Positions 16,874 to 25,597 of a stretch of DNA of 64,000 nucleotides are shown in pieces. The notes beneath the pieces are model-generated. The model was given only the letters and a program-made list of their open reading frames with translations, searched no databases and was not told the DNA's origin. The DNA comes from an uncultured Clostridia bacterium. GTDB lineage: Bacteria; Bacillota; Clostridia; Christensenellales; UBA1242. Location of the stretch: assembly GCA_944372335.1 (NCBI GenBank), contig CALVYQ010000001.1:62001-126000 (forward strand), in the 5' to 3' direction. Position numbers and translations under genes: made by a program. Numbering within the stretch: position 1 is the stretch's first letter; the number at the start of each line of letters is the position of its first letter.

Positions 16874-19003
16874 ATGAAGAAAAATCATAAGATTTTAACA
16901 ATATTTTTGTGTTTGATTATGTTTTTCGTGGCCGGTTGCGGTGATGGTGGCTTTGGTGCTGGCAGTGAGGGTTCTCCTGTCAATCTTGACGGTGTTAAGG
17001 TAATTCGTAAGCCAGCAGATTACAGTATAAGCGAAATTGTCGGCGAGGAAAATTCCGAGTATTTTTACAATTTATTATCAAGTAGTATAACAAGATATCT
17101 ATATTTAACTTACGCTTTTGGAATAGAAAATATTGTAGATGACGAAAATCAAGTGAAATTATCTATTTTGAGCGGAACAAACCTGGAAGATATTTTATAT
17201 GATAACACAAACCCTGACAGATATTTCTATTATGACTCAATAAGATATAGTATAGATTCAATCACTATTAACAATGTGGATAATGTAATGGAGATAGCCT
17301 TAGACACAAGTTCTGCTTGGAATTTTGGCTTTGATAACTACTACACGCTTGACGAATCTGTAAGTGGTTTCCCAACACTTGCGTTAGTTAATAATGTTGA
17401 TTTATATTCAATTAGTTACGAAGATAATACTGAAAGTATTGATATAGAAGCGCATTACTTTAATTACACCGATGATATCTACGGCACACCTGGAGAGTAT
17501 AGCGACATCTACTATGGCGAAAATGTGGTTGTGAATGACATTTTAATGTATGGTAAATCTCCTTATTATCAAGAATATGTGGCTAATGAGGAAGTGACCA
17601 CGCTGAACACCTATCAAGATGCACTTGAATACATAACCTATCTATTTGTGCTTGGGTATGATTACGAGAACGAAGATGGCACAATAAATTCTGAAGATGC
17701 ACCATATTTTAATTTGCAAGTAAATCAAGTTCAAGAGACTGTTAATTTTAATGGAACAAGTTTAAGGTTGTTCGTTCCAGATATAACTGTTGCAAGCACA
17801 CCAAGCGGAAGTCAAAATCTTTCCATAAGTGAAGCATTAGATGAAATCAAAGAGCGCTATAATGTTTTAGGTACATATATCGGCGTGACGGATAAAAACA
17901 AAGAGCAACTTAAACGATTTATCTTAGATTATGTCATCGGGCTTGACGATGAAGAAAATGGAAATTATTCCTTTGAGATAACCATATTAGAGGATAGAGG
18001 AGGCGGAACTGCACAAGTTACAGAAAGGCGTCAAGTTGAAGTAAACAGAGATTACGAGAATGTTGTAAGCAATATTATCAATGTTGCCTGCCAAGAGGTA
18101 AGGATTGGCGGTTCTGAAGGTGATGGGGAAGTGTTTATTGACACGGCTTATCCAATCTCTGAGATAGTTGACTATAATGATGACTATTTTTACACGCAGT
18201 GGTATGATGAGAATGGAAATACCTCTGATGAAAACATTTTGGGGCATATAGATGCGGCGGAATATCAAGCGATGAGCATCACTTTGCCAGCCGATGAGAT
18301 TGGAAGTAATATAACAGATATTTATCTTTGCTTTGAATACTACGATGATGACCCAAGTGATGAAAGCGAACTCGTCTATGATGAGGCAAATGGCTTAACG
18401 CTCAATCTAGGCATAAATTACTATGATAGTCAAGGCAATGAACTTTATTCTTCTAGGCCGGTGCAAAAGAATATTAAATATGGAAGGATAATGAGTGATG
18501 CCGACTATCACGCAGGTATTGACCCAGATATTAGAAATGTCTATTTTACCACAGGCGATGATGTAACAAGTGATAATATCTACAATGCTGTCTTTTCACA
18601 GATAGAAGAAATACCTTATCGTATGCAATTTAACAACGATATTGGTGATGGAGTTCTCAATGCCGAAATTAACGGTGAAGAGATAAACGAGTATGAACAC
18701 GTGATAAAGATTACCGGCTCTTCTCCAGCCCGTGAATACTATATGATGAATGATTCCTCTTCTTATGGACAATATGCCACATTTAACCCAGAAATGTTCT
18801 CCGGCGAAGATGGAACGGACTATATAGAAATCTATTTTGACATTCTAAAAGACAAAAATATGCTCAATAAAAATTACAACTTTAAAGTAGGTATGACTTG
18901 GATATCTACAGATTCGTATATGAGTGATGACTCAGATTATGCAGATTCGCTTACAATGAGTTTTCTAGATGATATAGATGTTGTAAAGATAAAAAAATAT
19001 TAA
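16874..19003 (+). CDS. Large putative lipoprotein
   Basis: 709 residues. Signal MKKNHKILTIFLCLIMFFVAGC with lipobox VAGC, then a Gly-rich linker and a long, very acidic, Asp/Tyr-rich beta-type region without recognisable domain. ATG 16874 is chosen over upstream in-frame ATGs because the -10 box TATAAT (16862-16867) lies directly before it: transcription should start at the ATG, so a leaderless mRNA is likely. It follows two other surface proteins and is closed by its own terminator. Confidence 0.75.
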   Translation: MKKNHKILTIFLCLIMFFVAGCGDGGFGAGSEGSPVNLDGVKVIRKPADYSISEIVGEENSEYFYNLLSSSITRYLYLTYAFGIENIVDDENQVKLSILSGTNLEDILYDNTNPDRYFYYDSIRYSIDSITINNVDNVMEIALDTSSAWNFGFDNYYTLDESVSGFPTLALVNNVDLYSISYEDNTESIDIEAHYFNYTDDIYGTPGEYSDIYYGENVVVNDILMYGKSPYYQEYVANEEVTTLNTYQDALEYITYLFVLGYDYENEDGTINSEDAPYFNLQVNQVQETVNFNGTSLRLFVPDITVASTPSGSQNLSISEALDEIKERYNVLGTYIGVTDKNKEQLKRFILDYVIGLDDEENGNYSFEITILEDRGGGTAQVTERRQVEVNRDYENVVSNIINVACQEVRIGGSEGDGEVFIDTAYPISEIVDYNDDYFYTQWYDENGNTSDENILGHIDAAEYQAMSITLPADEIGSNITDIYLCFEYYDDDPSDESELVYDEANGLTLNLGINYYDSQGNELYSSRPVQKNIKYGRIMSDADYHAGIDPDIRNVYFTTGDDVTSDNIYNAVFSQIEEIPYRMQFNNDIGDGVLNAEINGEEINEYEHVIKITGSSPAREYYMMNDSSSYGQYATFNPEMFSGEDGTDYIEIYFDILKDKNMLNKNYNFKVGMTWISTDSYMSDDSDYADSLTMSFLDDIDVVKIKKY

Positions 19004-19030
19004 AAATTCTCTAATATAGAGAATTTTTTT
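19003..19030 (+). terminator. Terminator
   Basis: 9-bp stem 19005-19013 with 19017-19025, ATA loop, T7 tail. Confidence 0.88.
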
Positions 19031-19057
19031 ATTTATAAAATAATAGGAGCATAGGTA

Positions 19058-19086
19058 TTTACAAAACTCATAAAGTATGATAAAAT
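19058..19086 (+). promoter_or_regulatory. Sigma-A promoter
   Basis: TTTACA (19058-19063), 17-nt spacer, TAAAAT (19081-19086). An in-frame ATG at 19077 lies inside this promoter, so the next gene must start at GTG 19107. Confidence 0.75.
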
Positions 19087-19106
19087 ATTCTTGTAAGGGA
19101 GATAAA

Positions 19107-19937
19107 GTGAGACCGTTGATTTATGCACTTATTATAGTTATGGTTATTGATGCTTTTTTACTAGCATTTTTTATCATTCGCACCGTTCAAAAAAAGAGGT
19201 TAAAAAAGAACGAAAAATTGCCTACAAAGGTGGAGACAAAAGTGGATAATAAAGATAATAATGAAAAAAAAGGCAAACAAGAAAAGTCTGTATCTCAAAA
19301 TAAAAAGAAGAAAAAAAACAAACTTACAAAGCACAGCTCTTTTGGAAAAATATATGTAAATGAAGAAGCTTTAAAAAAGATATTGGCAGGTTATGATGAG
19401 GAAGATAAGAAAAAAGAGGAAACTATCACGCCAAGCGAGAAAGTTAATGAAGTAGAGGAAAAAAAGGTAGAAGAAAACCTTGACGCTGTCTTTGAAGATT
19501 TTAAAATTGCAGAGCCTGTTAAAGAGGAGAAAAAGCCTCAAACACCAAGATTTCATTCTCCATTTCACAATATTTTAAATGAGCGTAGAGCTCAGCCTGT
19601 TCGAGAAGTTAAAGAAGAAGAGGAAATTGAAGAAGACGATGATGACGATGACTTTGACACCAGCGATATTGAAAAGGCCTATCAAGATTTTCTTATGAGA
19701 AAGAAACAGGAATATCTCAAAAAATATGAGGAAGATGTTGACATTGGAGATGAGAGTGAAGAAGCTAAAGAAGAAGTTGATAAAAAATACACCCTTGATG
19801 ATTTTAAAAAGGACTACTTCACTAATCATAAGGATATCTCAGAGATTGTTAAAAAACTCTCTGATGAGGATAAAAACAAAATATTGTCCATACTTTTAAG
19901 AAAAAACACAATTGAAGAAAGTGATTTTGATAGTTAA
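19107..19937 (+). CDS. Membrane-anchored, highly charged protein
   Basis: 276 residues. One N-terminal membrane helix (MRPLIYALIIVMVIDAFLLAFFII) and a long cytoplasmic part of alternating Lys- and Glu-rich segments, with an acidic run of about ten Asp/Glu near residues 180-195; it resembles disordered or coiled scaffolding proteins. The end (KDISEIVKKLSDEDKNKILSILLRK) looks folded. GTG start with SD AAGGGAG. No family recognised; role unknown. Confidence 0.7.
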   Translation: MRPLIYALIIVMVIDAFLLAFFIIRTVQKKRLKKNEKLPTKVETKVDNKDNNEKKGKQEKSVSQNKKKKKNKLTKHSSFGKIYVNEEALKKILAGYDEEDKKKEETITPSEKVNEVEEKKVEENLDAVFEDFKIAEPVKEEKKPQTPRFHSPFHNILNERRAQPVREVKEEEEIEEDDDDDDFDTSDIEKAYQDFLMRKKQEYLKKYEEDVDIGDESEEAKEEVDKKYTLDDFKKDYFTNHKDISEIVKKLSDEDKNKILSILLRKNTIEESDFDS

Positions 19938-20035
19938 TTTTGTTTAAAATAGTTTTTTGCTATTTCTAAAACATAATGTCTATATATAAAATAACATTTT
20001 AAAGATAATATTTTTTCATATTTAATTAAAAATCC

Positions 20036-20064
20036 TTGACATAAAAATTTATTTTTAGTATACT
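20036..20064 (+). promoter_or_regulatory. Sigma-A promoter
   Basis: TTGACA (20036-20041), 17-nt spacer, TATACT (20059-20064), 22 nt before the lipoprotein ATG. Confidence 0.8.
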
Positions 20065-20086
20065 AAATTTAAGATAAGGAGGGTAT

Positions 20087-20866
20087 ATGAAAAAATTTTT
20101 AACATCACTCGCTTGCCTATCTTTTGTGCTTGTGGGTGGAATTTCGCTTGCGTCTTGTGGTGGAGATAAGAGCATTGTAAACACTTCGGGTAGTTATACA
20201 GAAGCAACAGCAGAGGAATTTGCAGAGGCTACTAGTGGCTATACTGCATCTACCAAAGGTAACGAATTTAGAATTTCTATTGATGCTGAGATTAGTCAAG
20301 ATGTTGATATAACAGGGGTAGGACTTGAAGAAGGCAAGGCAAGGTTTGATTTTAATGGACTTATAGATTATGAAGGTAATATTTTCTTTGAAGGTGATGC
20401 GTATTTCAAAGGCACATTGCAAGGGCTTGAAGTCAAGTATGATGCTGACGACAGTGTTTATTGTGATGCCGAAACAGGAACAACATATCGCGATTTAAAT
20501 GGAAAGAAAGAAAAATACACAAATTCTTCGGATCCTTCCATTTTCGAAAATATGTTTGAGGCTTTTAGTGGTGCTGTTGATTCTGAGGGAATAATTGAGC
20601 AATATCTTTCCGATCCAAATGGTAAATATCAAATCGCAACTTCTGACACATACACAAAGATAAGATTTGATGTTTCAGAAACTGTCGAGGGGTCGAAAGA
20701 TATGGCAGAGGGGACTTTCTATCTTATTTTAGATGCTGAAAAAAATTTTGAAGGTTTTAGAATGGAGGCAAATCTTTATGGAATGAGCCAAATAATCGAA
20801 TTTGTTGCAACTGATAGTGTTGTTGAGTTTCCTTCTAATTTAGACAGCTATGTTGAAGTTGTGTAA
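20087..20866 (+). CDS. Putative lipoprotein
   Basis: 259 residues. Clear lipoprotein signal MKKFLTSLACLSFVLVGGISLASC with lipobox LASC. The mature part has repeated strand-like stretches (FDFNGLIDYEGNIFFEGDAYFKG and VKYDADDSVYCDAETGTTYRDLNGKK) of the kind seen in bacterial lipoproteins with a beta-clam fold, but I cannot assign a family. SD AAGGAGG. Monocistronic, between its own promoter and the terminator at 20946. Confidence 0.75.
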   Translation: MKKFLTSLACLSFVLVGGISLASCGGDKSIVNTSGSYTEATAEEFAEATSGYTASTKGNEFRISIDAEISQDVDITGVGLEEGKARFDFNGLIDYEGNIFFEGDAYFKGTLQGLEVKYDADDSVYCDAETGTTYRDLNGKKEKYTNSSDPSIFENMFEAFSGAVDSEGIIEQYLSDPNGKYQIATSDTYTKIRFDVSETVEGSKDMAEGTFYLILDAEKNFEGFRMEANLYGMSQIIEFVATDSVVEFPSNLDSYVEVV

Positions 20867-20945
20867 GTTCTATTGTTCCTCGTATGAAAATAACTTGTAG
20901 TTTATTTTTGTAAGACGAAAAAATTGATTATATATATTTATTATG

Positions 20946-20973
20946 AAAGCTTATGATAATCATAAGCTTTTTT
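20946..20973 (+). terminator. Terminator
   Basis: Perfect 11-bp stem 20946-20956 with 20960-20970, TAA loop, then Ts. Confidence 0.9.
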
Positions 20974-21013
20974 ATATTCTTTTTAAAAAACATCTTTCAT
21001 ATATTATTATGGA

Positions 21014-21265
21014 ATGTTTAATTTTTTTGGAGAGTTGAAAAAGCACACAAATTTAAAAGTTGATGAGTTTCATATCATCAATATCTCTAACAAACTTCTA
21101 TATGTGGAAGGGCATAAGGGATTGGTGATACTTTCTTCGGAACTTGTCGCTTTCAAGGTTAAAAATGGCAGAATAGAAGTAGAGGGGAGAGGACTATATC
21201 TAAAAGAGCTTACTGAGAACACCCTTAAAATTTCAGGCGATATAAAAAGGGTGGAAAGTTTTTGA
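21014..21265 (+). CDS. yqfC: Sporulation protein YqfC
   Basis: 83 residues of the YabP/YqfC family: VEGHKGLVILSSELVAFKVKNGRIEVEGRGLYLKELTENTLKISGDIKRVES. It overlaps yqfD by 4 nt. In Bacillus yqfC and yqfD are mother-cell sporulation genes, and in Clostridia the two are adjacent as here. No SD is obvious before ATG 21014 and a TATTAT box ends 6 nt before it, so the message may be leaderless. Confidence 0.85.
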   Translation: MFNFFGELKKHTNLKVDEFHIINISNKLLYVEGHKGLVILSSELVAFKVKNGRIEVEGRGLYLKELTENTLKISGDIKRVESF

Positions 21266-22383
21266 AAAACGGCGTACAATTTAAAATAAAAGGACTTAAT
21301 CAAGAAAAAAATTTAAACATTCTTGCAAAAAAATTTCCTATTTATGATATTGTTAGAGTTTCAAAAAATTGTTCCATTTTTAAAGTAAAAATTTTTCATG
21401 CAAAGAAAGTAAGAAAAACCTTAATAGAATATAATTTTGAAATTTTAGAAGAAAAAAGAGTGGGTGTCTTACCTTTATTATTAAAAGTATTCAATATTTA
21501 CGCAATTTCTGCTCTTATTTTTTGCTCTATACTTATTTTTGCTCAATCGCCTTTTATTTGGCAATATGAGATTTTAGGTGAGAAAAGCTTAACAAAGCAA
21601 GAGATAGTTGATTTTATAAAAGATAATTTTACTAAAAATAAATATAAACTTAGCACAAAAAGTGTTGAGGGAGCACTTTATGATGAATATGAAGAAATAA
21701 GCTTTGTGTCGGTGATTGTGCGTGGACAAACACTGATTGTCAACATCAAAGAGAAACTATTGCCCGATGAAATCTATGGTGAATTTAAGCCTATAATAAG
21801 TGAGTATGATGGAAAAGTTTCGGAAATTGAGTTGATATCTGGAACTTTGGCGGTAAAAACAGGAGATTATATCAAAGCTGGTGATGTGCTTGTCTATCCT
21901 TATTATGTTGACGATGGAGTTGAAAAGCCGGTGATGGCAAATGCAGAGATTACACTTGACATCTATCACACCTCATCGATAATGCATTTTGAGGATAGAG
22001 TAGAACTTATAAGAACGGGAGAAGAGGCTGAAATTTTGGAAGTGTTGCTTTTTAATTTACCCATCTATATAAATTCTAAATCGATGAATTTTACACTGTA
22101 TGAAACTGTTGTCGAAGAACAAGTTTTAATAAAAAATAATATTTTACCGCTTAAACTTAAAAGAACAACATATTATGAACTTGAAGAAGTTAAGCTTCAT
22201 GAAACTTTTGAAGAAGCAAAAGAGAGACTAGTTGAAGAAGCTAGAGAAAAAGCGTTGCTAAATTCGGGCGGTTGTGATATAATAAAAGATGAATATTACA
22301 CGGTGGAAGAAAACGAAAACAGTGTAACAATAAACTATTGCATCGTGGAAGAAGTAAAGGTGGGCAAGGTAGATGAAAATTGA
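21262..22383 (+). CDS. yqfD: Sporulation protein YqfD
   Basis: 373 residues. N-terminal cytoplasmic part, one membrane helix (about 75-95, IYAISALIFCSILIFAQSPFIW), then the extracytoplasmic YqfD domain with SVEGALYDEYEEISFVSVIVRGQTLIVNIKEKL and the GDYIKAGDVLVYPYY segment. TTG start overlapping the yqfC stop, with GTGGAAAG upstream. Ends 11 nt inside ybeY. phoH, which follows yqfD in Bacillus, is absent. Confidence 0.9.
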   Translation: MKNGVQFKIKGLNQEKNLNILAKKFPIYDIVRVSKNCSIFKVKIFHAKKVRKTLIEYNFEILEEKRVGVLPLLLKVFNIYAISALIFCSILIFAQSPFIWQYEILGEKSLTKQEIVDFIKDNFTKNKYKLSTKSVEGALYDEYEEISFVSVIVRGQTLIVNIKEKLLPDEIYGEFKPIISEYDGKVSEIELISGTLAVKTGDYIKAGDVLVYPYYVDDGVEKPVMANAEITLDIYHTSSIMHFEDRVELIRTGEEAEILEVLLFNLPIYINSKSMNFTLYETVVEEQVLIKNNILPLKLKRTTYYELEEVKLHETFEEAKERLVEEAREKALLNSGGCDIIKDEYYTVEENENSVTINYCIVEEVKVGKVDEN

Positions 22384-22834
22384 AGGCAAAATAGGATTTT
22401 ATAAAAGGACGATATTAAAGTTAATTAAAGAATGCGAAAAAGTATTAAAAGAGGACTTTGAAGATGTCTATGTTTCCATTAATTTTGTCAGTGACGAAGA
22501 GATACAAAGATTAAATAAAGAATTTAGAAACATTGACAAAGTAACCGATGTTTTATCCTTTCCAAATTTAAATAAATCTCCAAATGAAAAGTTGAAAAAA
22601 TATAGAAAACTATCAGATTTCGACACGAATTTATTGTTTTTAGGGGATATTGTCATCTCCAAAAATGTAGCAAAAAAGCAGGCGAGAGAATATGAGCATT
22701 CCTTAAAAAGAGAGGTATGTTTTTTAGCTCTTCACGGATTTTTGCATCTTCTTGGCTTTGACCATATAAAAGCGGAAGATGAAAAGATTATGCTTAAACT
22801 TCAAAATAGAATTTTAAGTGAGGTCAGTCTATGA
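22373..22834 (+). CDS. ybeY: Endoribonuclease YbeY
   Basis: 153 residues. The zinc site HGFLHLLGFDH (residues about 121-131) is complete, and RNIDKVTDVLSFP matches the upstream family motif. YbeY acts in 16S rRNA 3' maturation and 70S quality control. Translationally coupled to yqfD before it and era after it (4-nt overlap). Confidence 0.95.
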   Translation: MKIEGKIGFYKRTILKLIKECEKVLKEDFEDVYVSINFVSDEEIQRLNKEFRNIDKVTDVLSFPNLNKSPNEKLKKYRKLSDFDTNLLFLGDIVISKNVAKKQAREYEHSLKREVCFLALHGFLHLLGFDHIKAEDEKIMLKLQNRILSEVSL

Positions 22835-23658
22835 AATGCGGATATGTGGCTGTGCTTGGGCGTCCGAATGCCGGCAAAAGCAGTTTGATAAATAAGATTG
22901 TTGGTGAAGATGTTGCGATAGTCACAAAACGTCAACAGACAACCAGAAATAACATCTTAGGCATACTTACGCAAAGAAATTACCAAATCATATTCATTGA
23001 TACACCGGGAATACATCACAGTAAGAATAAACTAGACAGATATATGATGAAAAATGTCCGCTCTGCCATCGGCTCTAGTGACGTTGTTGTCTATCTTATA
23101 GATGCCTCACACGAAGTTGACGAAGAGGAAATGGACTACATAAAGATGTTAAAAAGTAAGGCAGAAAATTTGATTGTCGTTTTAAATAAAATCGATAAAA
23201 AACTTGTGGCAAAGGTTGATGCTGATTTAAAAATTTCTGTTCAAGAAAACATAAATATTGACAAATTAGTGGAAAATATTGTAACTCTTTTGCCAGAAAG
23301 AGAGATGCTTTATAACGAAGATGAATTTACAGACAAGAGCATCAATTTCTTAGTATGTGAACACATACGTGGTATTCTGCTAAGTAGGCTAGACAATGAA
23401 ATTCCTCATGGTGTAGCAGTGGTTGTAGATAGTGAAAATGAAACAAAAGACAAAGTATATATTGATATTTCCATTATTGTTGAAAAGGATAGGCATAAGG
23501 GCATAATAATAGGTAAAAAAGGCGAACTTATTAAAGAAGTTGGAATTCGAGCAAGAGAATATGCCGAGAGTTTGTTTTCCAAGCAGGTTGTTATGCATCT
23601 GTTTGTCAAGGTTGATGAGAATTGGCGTGATAATAATGTTGGCAAGTATGGTTATTGA
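22831..23658 (+). CDS. era: GTPase Era
   Basis: 275 residues (a little short of the usual 295-300). G1 GRPNAGKSSL, G3 DTPGIH, G4 NKID, and the C-terminal KH domain (IIIGKKGELIKEVGIRAREYAESLF) that binds the 3' end of 16S rRNA. Needed for 30S assembly; the ybeY-era pairing is functionally coherent. ATG overlaps the ybeY stop. Confidence 0.96.
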   Translation: MKCGYVAVLGRPNAGKSSLINKIVGEDVAIVTKRQQTTRNNILGILTQRNYQIIFIDTPGIHHSKNKLDRYMMKNVRSAIGSSDVVVYLIDASHEVDEEEMDYIKMLKSKAENLIVVLNKIDKKLVAKVDADLKISVQENINIDKLVENIVTLLPEREMLYNEDEFTDKSINFLVCEHIRGILLSRLDNEIPHGVAVVVDSENETKDKVYIDISIIVEKDRHKGIIIGKKGELIKEVGIRAREYAESLFSKQVVMHLFVKVDENWRDNNVGKYGY

Positions 23659-23741
23659 TTAATTGATAAATCATTCAAAAAAAGAAATTAACTACGAATA
23701 TTTTTTCTTTCAATGCAAAAACTAGCTTAGAGGAGGAAAAA

Positions 23742-23984
23742 ATGATTATTGCAAACTATATTGCCTACATCTTGACAATCATTGGTGGACTTAACTGGGG
23801 ACTTGTTGGAATCTTTAATTTCGACCTAGTAAATTGGATATGTATGGGAAGAAACGCAGGCTCAATTATTATTTATATTCTAATCATGCTTGCTGCAATC
23901 TGGCTCATCATTTCACCAATCATTTCAAGAGGTATGCTTGACCTTGGCTGTAAATATAAAAAAGAGCACGACGAGAAAAAGTAA
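23742..23984 (+). CDS. Small DUF378 membrane protein
   Basis: 80 residues with two membrane segments. IAYILTIIGGLNWGLVGIFNFDLV is the hallmark of the DUF378 (YuzA) family, function unknown. SD GAGGAGG. Ends in a charged tail just before a terminator. Confidence 0.85.
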   Translation: MIIANYIAYILTIIGGLNWGLVGIFNFDLVNWICMGRNAGSIIIYILIMLAAIWLIISPIISRGMLDLGCKYKKEHDEKK

Positions 23985-24011
23985 ACAGGGATAATCCTGT
24001 TTATTTTTTTG
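23982..24011 (+). terminator. Terminator
   Basis: 8-bp stem TAAACAGG/CCTGTTTA (23982-23989 with 23996-24003) and T7 tail; overlaps the preceding stop codon. Confidence 0.88.
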
Positions 24012-24060
24012 TATAAAGCGAAAAGTTTTATAATAAAAACGAATAAAGTCATAAAAATAA

Positions 24061-24089
24061 TTGACAAATTAATATTTTCATAGTAAAAT
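24061..24089 (+). promoter_or_regulatory. tRNA-Trp promoter
   Basis: TTGACA (24061-24066), 17-nt spacer, TAAAAT (24084-24089), 12 nt before the tRNA. Confidence 0.85.
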
Positions 24090-24101
24090 AAGATAGATTT
24101 T

Positions 24102-24175
24102 AGGGGTGTAGTTCATCGGTAGAATGAGAGTCTCCAAAACTCCAGAGGAGGGTTCGATTCCTTCCACCCCTGCCA
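24102..24175 (+). tRNA. tRNA-Trp(CCA)
   Basis: Cloverleaf with 7-bp acceptor (24102-24108 with 24165-24171), anticodon CCA at 24134-24136, T loop GGTTCGATTCC and encoded 3' CCA. The first anticodon-stem pair is an A-C mismatch (24127/24143), otherwise standard. Confidence 0.95.
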
Positions 24176-24181
24176 TAAACG

Positions 24182-24208
24182 CTATTGCTATTACGGCAAT
24201 AGTTTTTT
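24182..24208 (+). terminator. Terminator of tRNA-Trp
   Basis: Stem CTATTGC/GCAATAG (24182-24188 with 24196-24202), then T6. Confidence 0.85.
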
Positions 24209-24278
24209 ATTATTTAGATAGATAAAATATTTTACTTTAAAACATTTTATATTTTAAAAATTATTTTTTGATATATAA

Positions 24279-24307
24279 TTGTAATTTTTTAAGTTGTTTG
24301 TTATAAT
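24279..24307 (+). promoter_or_regulatory. Leaderless-type promoter of rarA
   Basis: TTGTAA (24279-24284), 17-nt spacer, TATAAT (24302-24307); the ATG follows after 7 nt with no SD. Confidence 0.65.
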
Positions 24308-24314
24308 ATAATTC

Positions 24315-25583
24315 ATGGAAAGGGTAAGAGTGCCACTTGCTGAGCGTATGCGTCCAAAGACGCTTGATGATTTCGTTGGGCAGGAGCATATAGTTGGTAA
24401 AAATAAATTACTTAGACGTGCAATACAAACAGGGAATGTTGGAAGTCTTATTTTTTATGGCCCTCCGGGTGCGGGCAAGACAACCTTAGCTGGAATAATT
24501 GCAAAGATGCTTGATGCAAATATTGAAAAGTTAAATGCGGTATCAAGTGGAGTTGCTGAGGCAAAAGCAGTTATTGAACGAGCTAGAACAACAAAGGCAA
24601 TGTTAAATAAAGACACTTACCTACTCCTTGATGAATGTCACAGATGGAATAAAGCACAAAGCGATTGTGTGTTGCAAGCAATTGAGGAGGGGAGCATCTA
24701 CTTTATCGGCTCTACCACTGAAAATCCTTACACAAGTATGACAAGAGCTATCGTATCGAGATGTAGCGTATTTGAATTTAAGAAGATATCAGAAAAAGAT
24801 ATAGTCAAAGTTATTGACAGAGCGTTAACAGATAGAGTCGATGGGCTTGGTGATATAAAAATTGAAATGTTAGATGAAGCAAAGATGTATTTGGCTTTTG
24901 CTTGCAATGGAGACGTTAGAACAGCACTCAATGCATTGGAGCTTGCAGTTAAATCGACAAAGATGTCAAAAGATAAATATATTCATCTAACGAAAGAAAC
25001 TATGGCGGAATGTTTAAACAAACGACCTCTTTCAATTGATGAAAATATATATTATGACTACCTCTCAGCTTTTTGCAAAAGCTTGCGTGGTTCGGACACG
25101 GAGGCGGCACTTTACTACAGCCAAAGACTTATCAAAGCTGGTATTGACCCACTCATAATTGCAAGGCGTATGATTGCCCATGCTTCTGAAGACATAGGAA
25201 TGGCAGATTCAAATGCACTTCTTATGGCGTGTTGTGCGATGTATGCTGTTGAGAAGATTGGCCCGCCTGAGTGTTATTTAAATTTATCACACGCAATCAT
25301 ATATCTATGCGAGGCAGAAAAATCTAACAGTGTCTATATGGCAATGAGTATGGCAGAGCAAGACGCAGAGAATGAGCGTGAGGATATGGTGCCAAATCAT
25401 TTAAAAAACCACCCTAGCACTAATGCCGACGGGCATGGTAAATACAAATATCCTCATAATTATGGCGGTTATGTGAAACAACAATATATGCCAGACAGTT
25501 TGAAAGATAGAGTTTATTATAAGCCAAGTGCAAATGGAAAAGAGAAAAATTTAGTAAGAAAAAAATTTAGTAAAAATATATAA
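24315..25583 (+). CDS. rarA: Replication-associated recombination protein RarA (MgsA)
   Basis: 422 residues, AAA+ ATPase of the clamp-loader-like RarA/WRNIP1 family that acts at stalled forks. MRPKTLDDFVGQEHIVG, Walker A GPPGAGKTTL (about 52-61), Walker B LLLDECHRW, sensor 1 GSTTENP and the C-terminal MIAHASEDIGMADSNAL and GHGKYKYPHNYGGYVKQQYMP motifs are all present. No SD; the mRNA should begin at or next to the ATG. The next gene starts 14 nt later with its own SD. Confidence 0.96.
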   Translation: MERVRVPLAERMRPKTLDDFVGQEHIVGKNKLLRRAIQTGNVGSLIFYGPPGAGKTTLAGIIAKMLDANIEKLNAVSSGVAEAKAVIERARTTKAMLNKDTYLLLDECHRWNKAQSDCVLQAIEEGSIYFIGSTTENPYTSMTRAIVSRCSVFEFKKISEKDIVKVIDRALTDRVDGLGDIKIEMLDEAKMYLAFACNGDVRTALNALELAVKSTKMSKDKYIHLTKETMAECLNKRPLSIDENIYYDYLSAFCKSLRGSDTEAALYYSQRLIKAGIDPLIIARRMIAHASEDIGMADSNALLMACCAMYAVEKIGPPECYLNLSHAIIYLCEAEKSNSVYMAMSMAEQDAENEREDMVPNHLKNHPSTNADGHGKYKYPHNYGGYVKQQYMPDSLKDRVYYKPSANGKEKNLVRKKFSKNI

Positions 25584-25597
25584 GGGAGAATAAAGAT

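Noticed and set aside
20974..21005. Sigma E-type promoter before yqfC
   Set aside because: ATATT and CATATATT are present but 19 nt apart instead of 13-15, so I do not claim it.
24127..24143. Mismatch in tRNA-Trp as sign of a pseudogene
   Set aside because: A single A-C at the first anticodon-stem pair; promoter, T arm, acceptor, CCA and terminator are intact.
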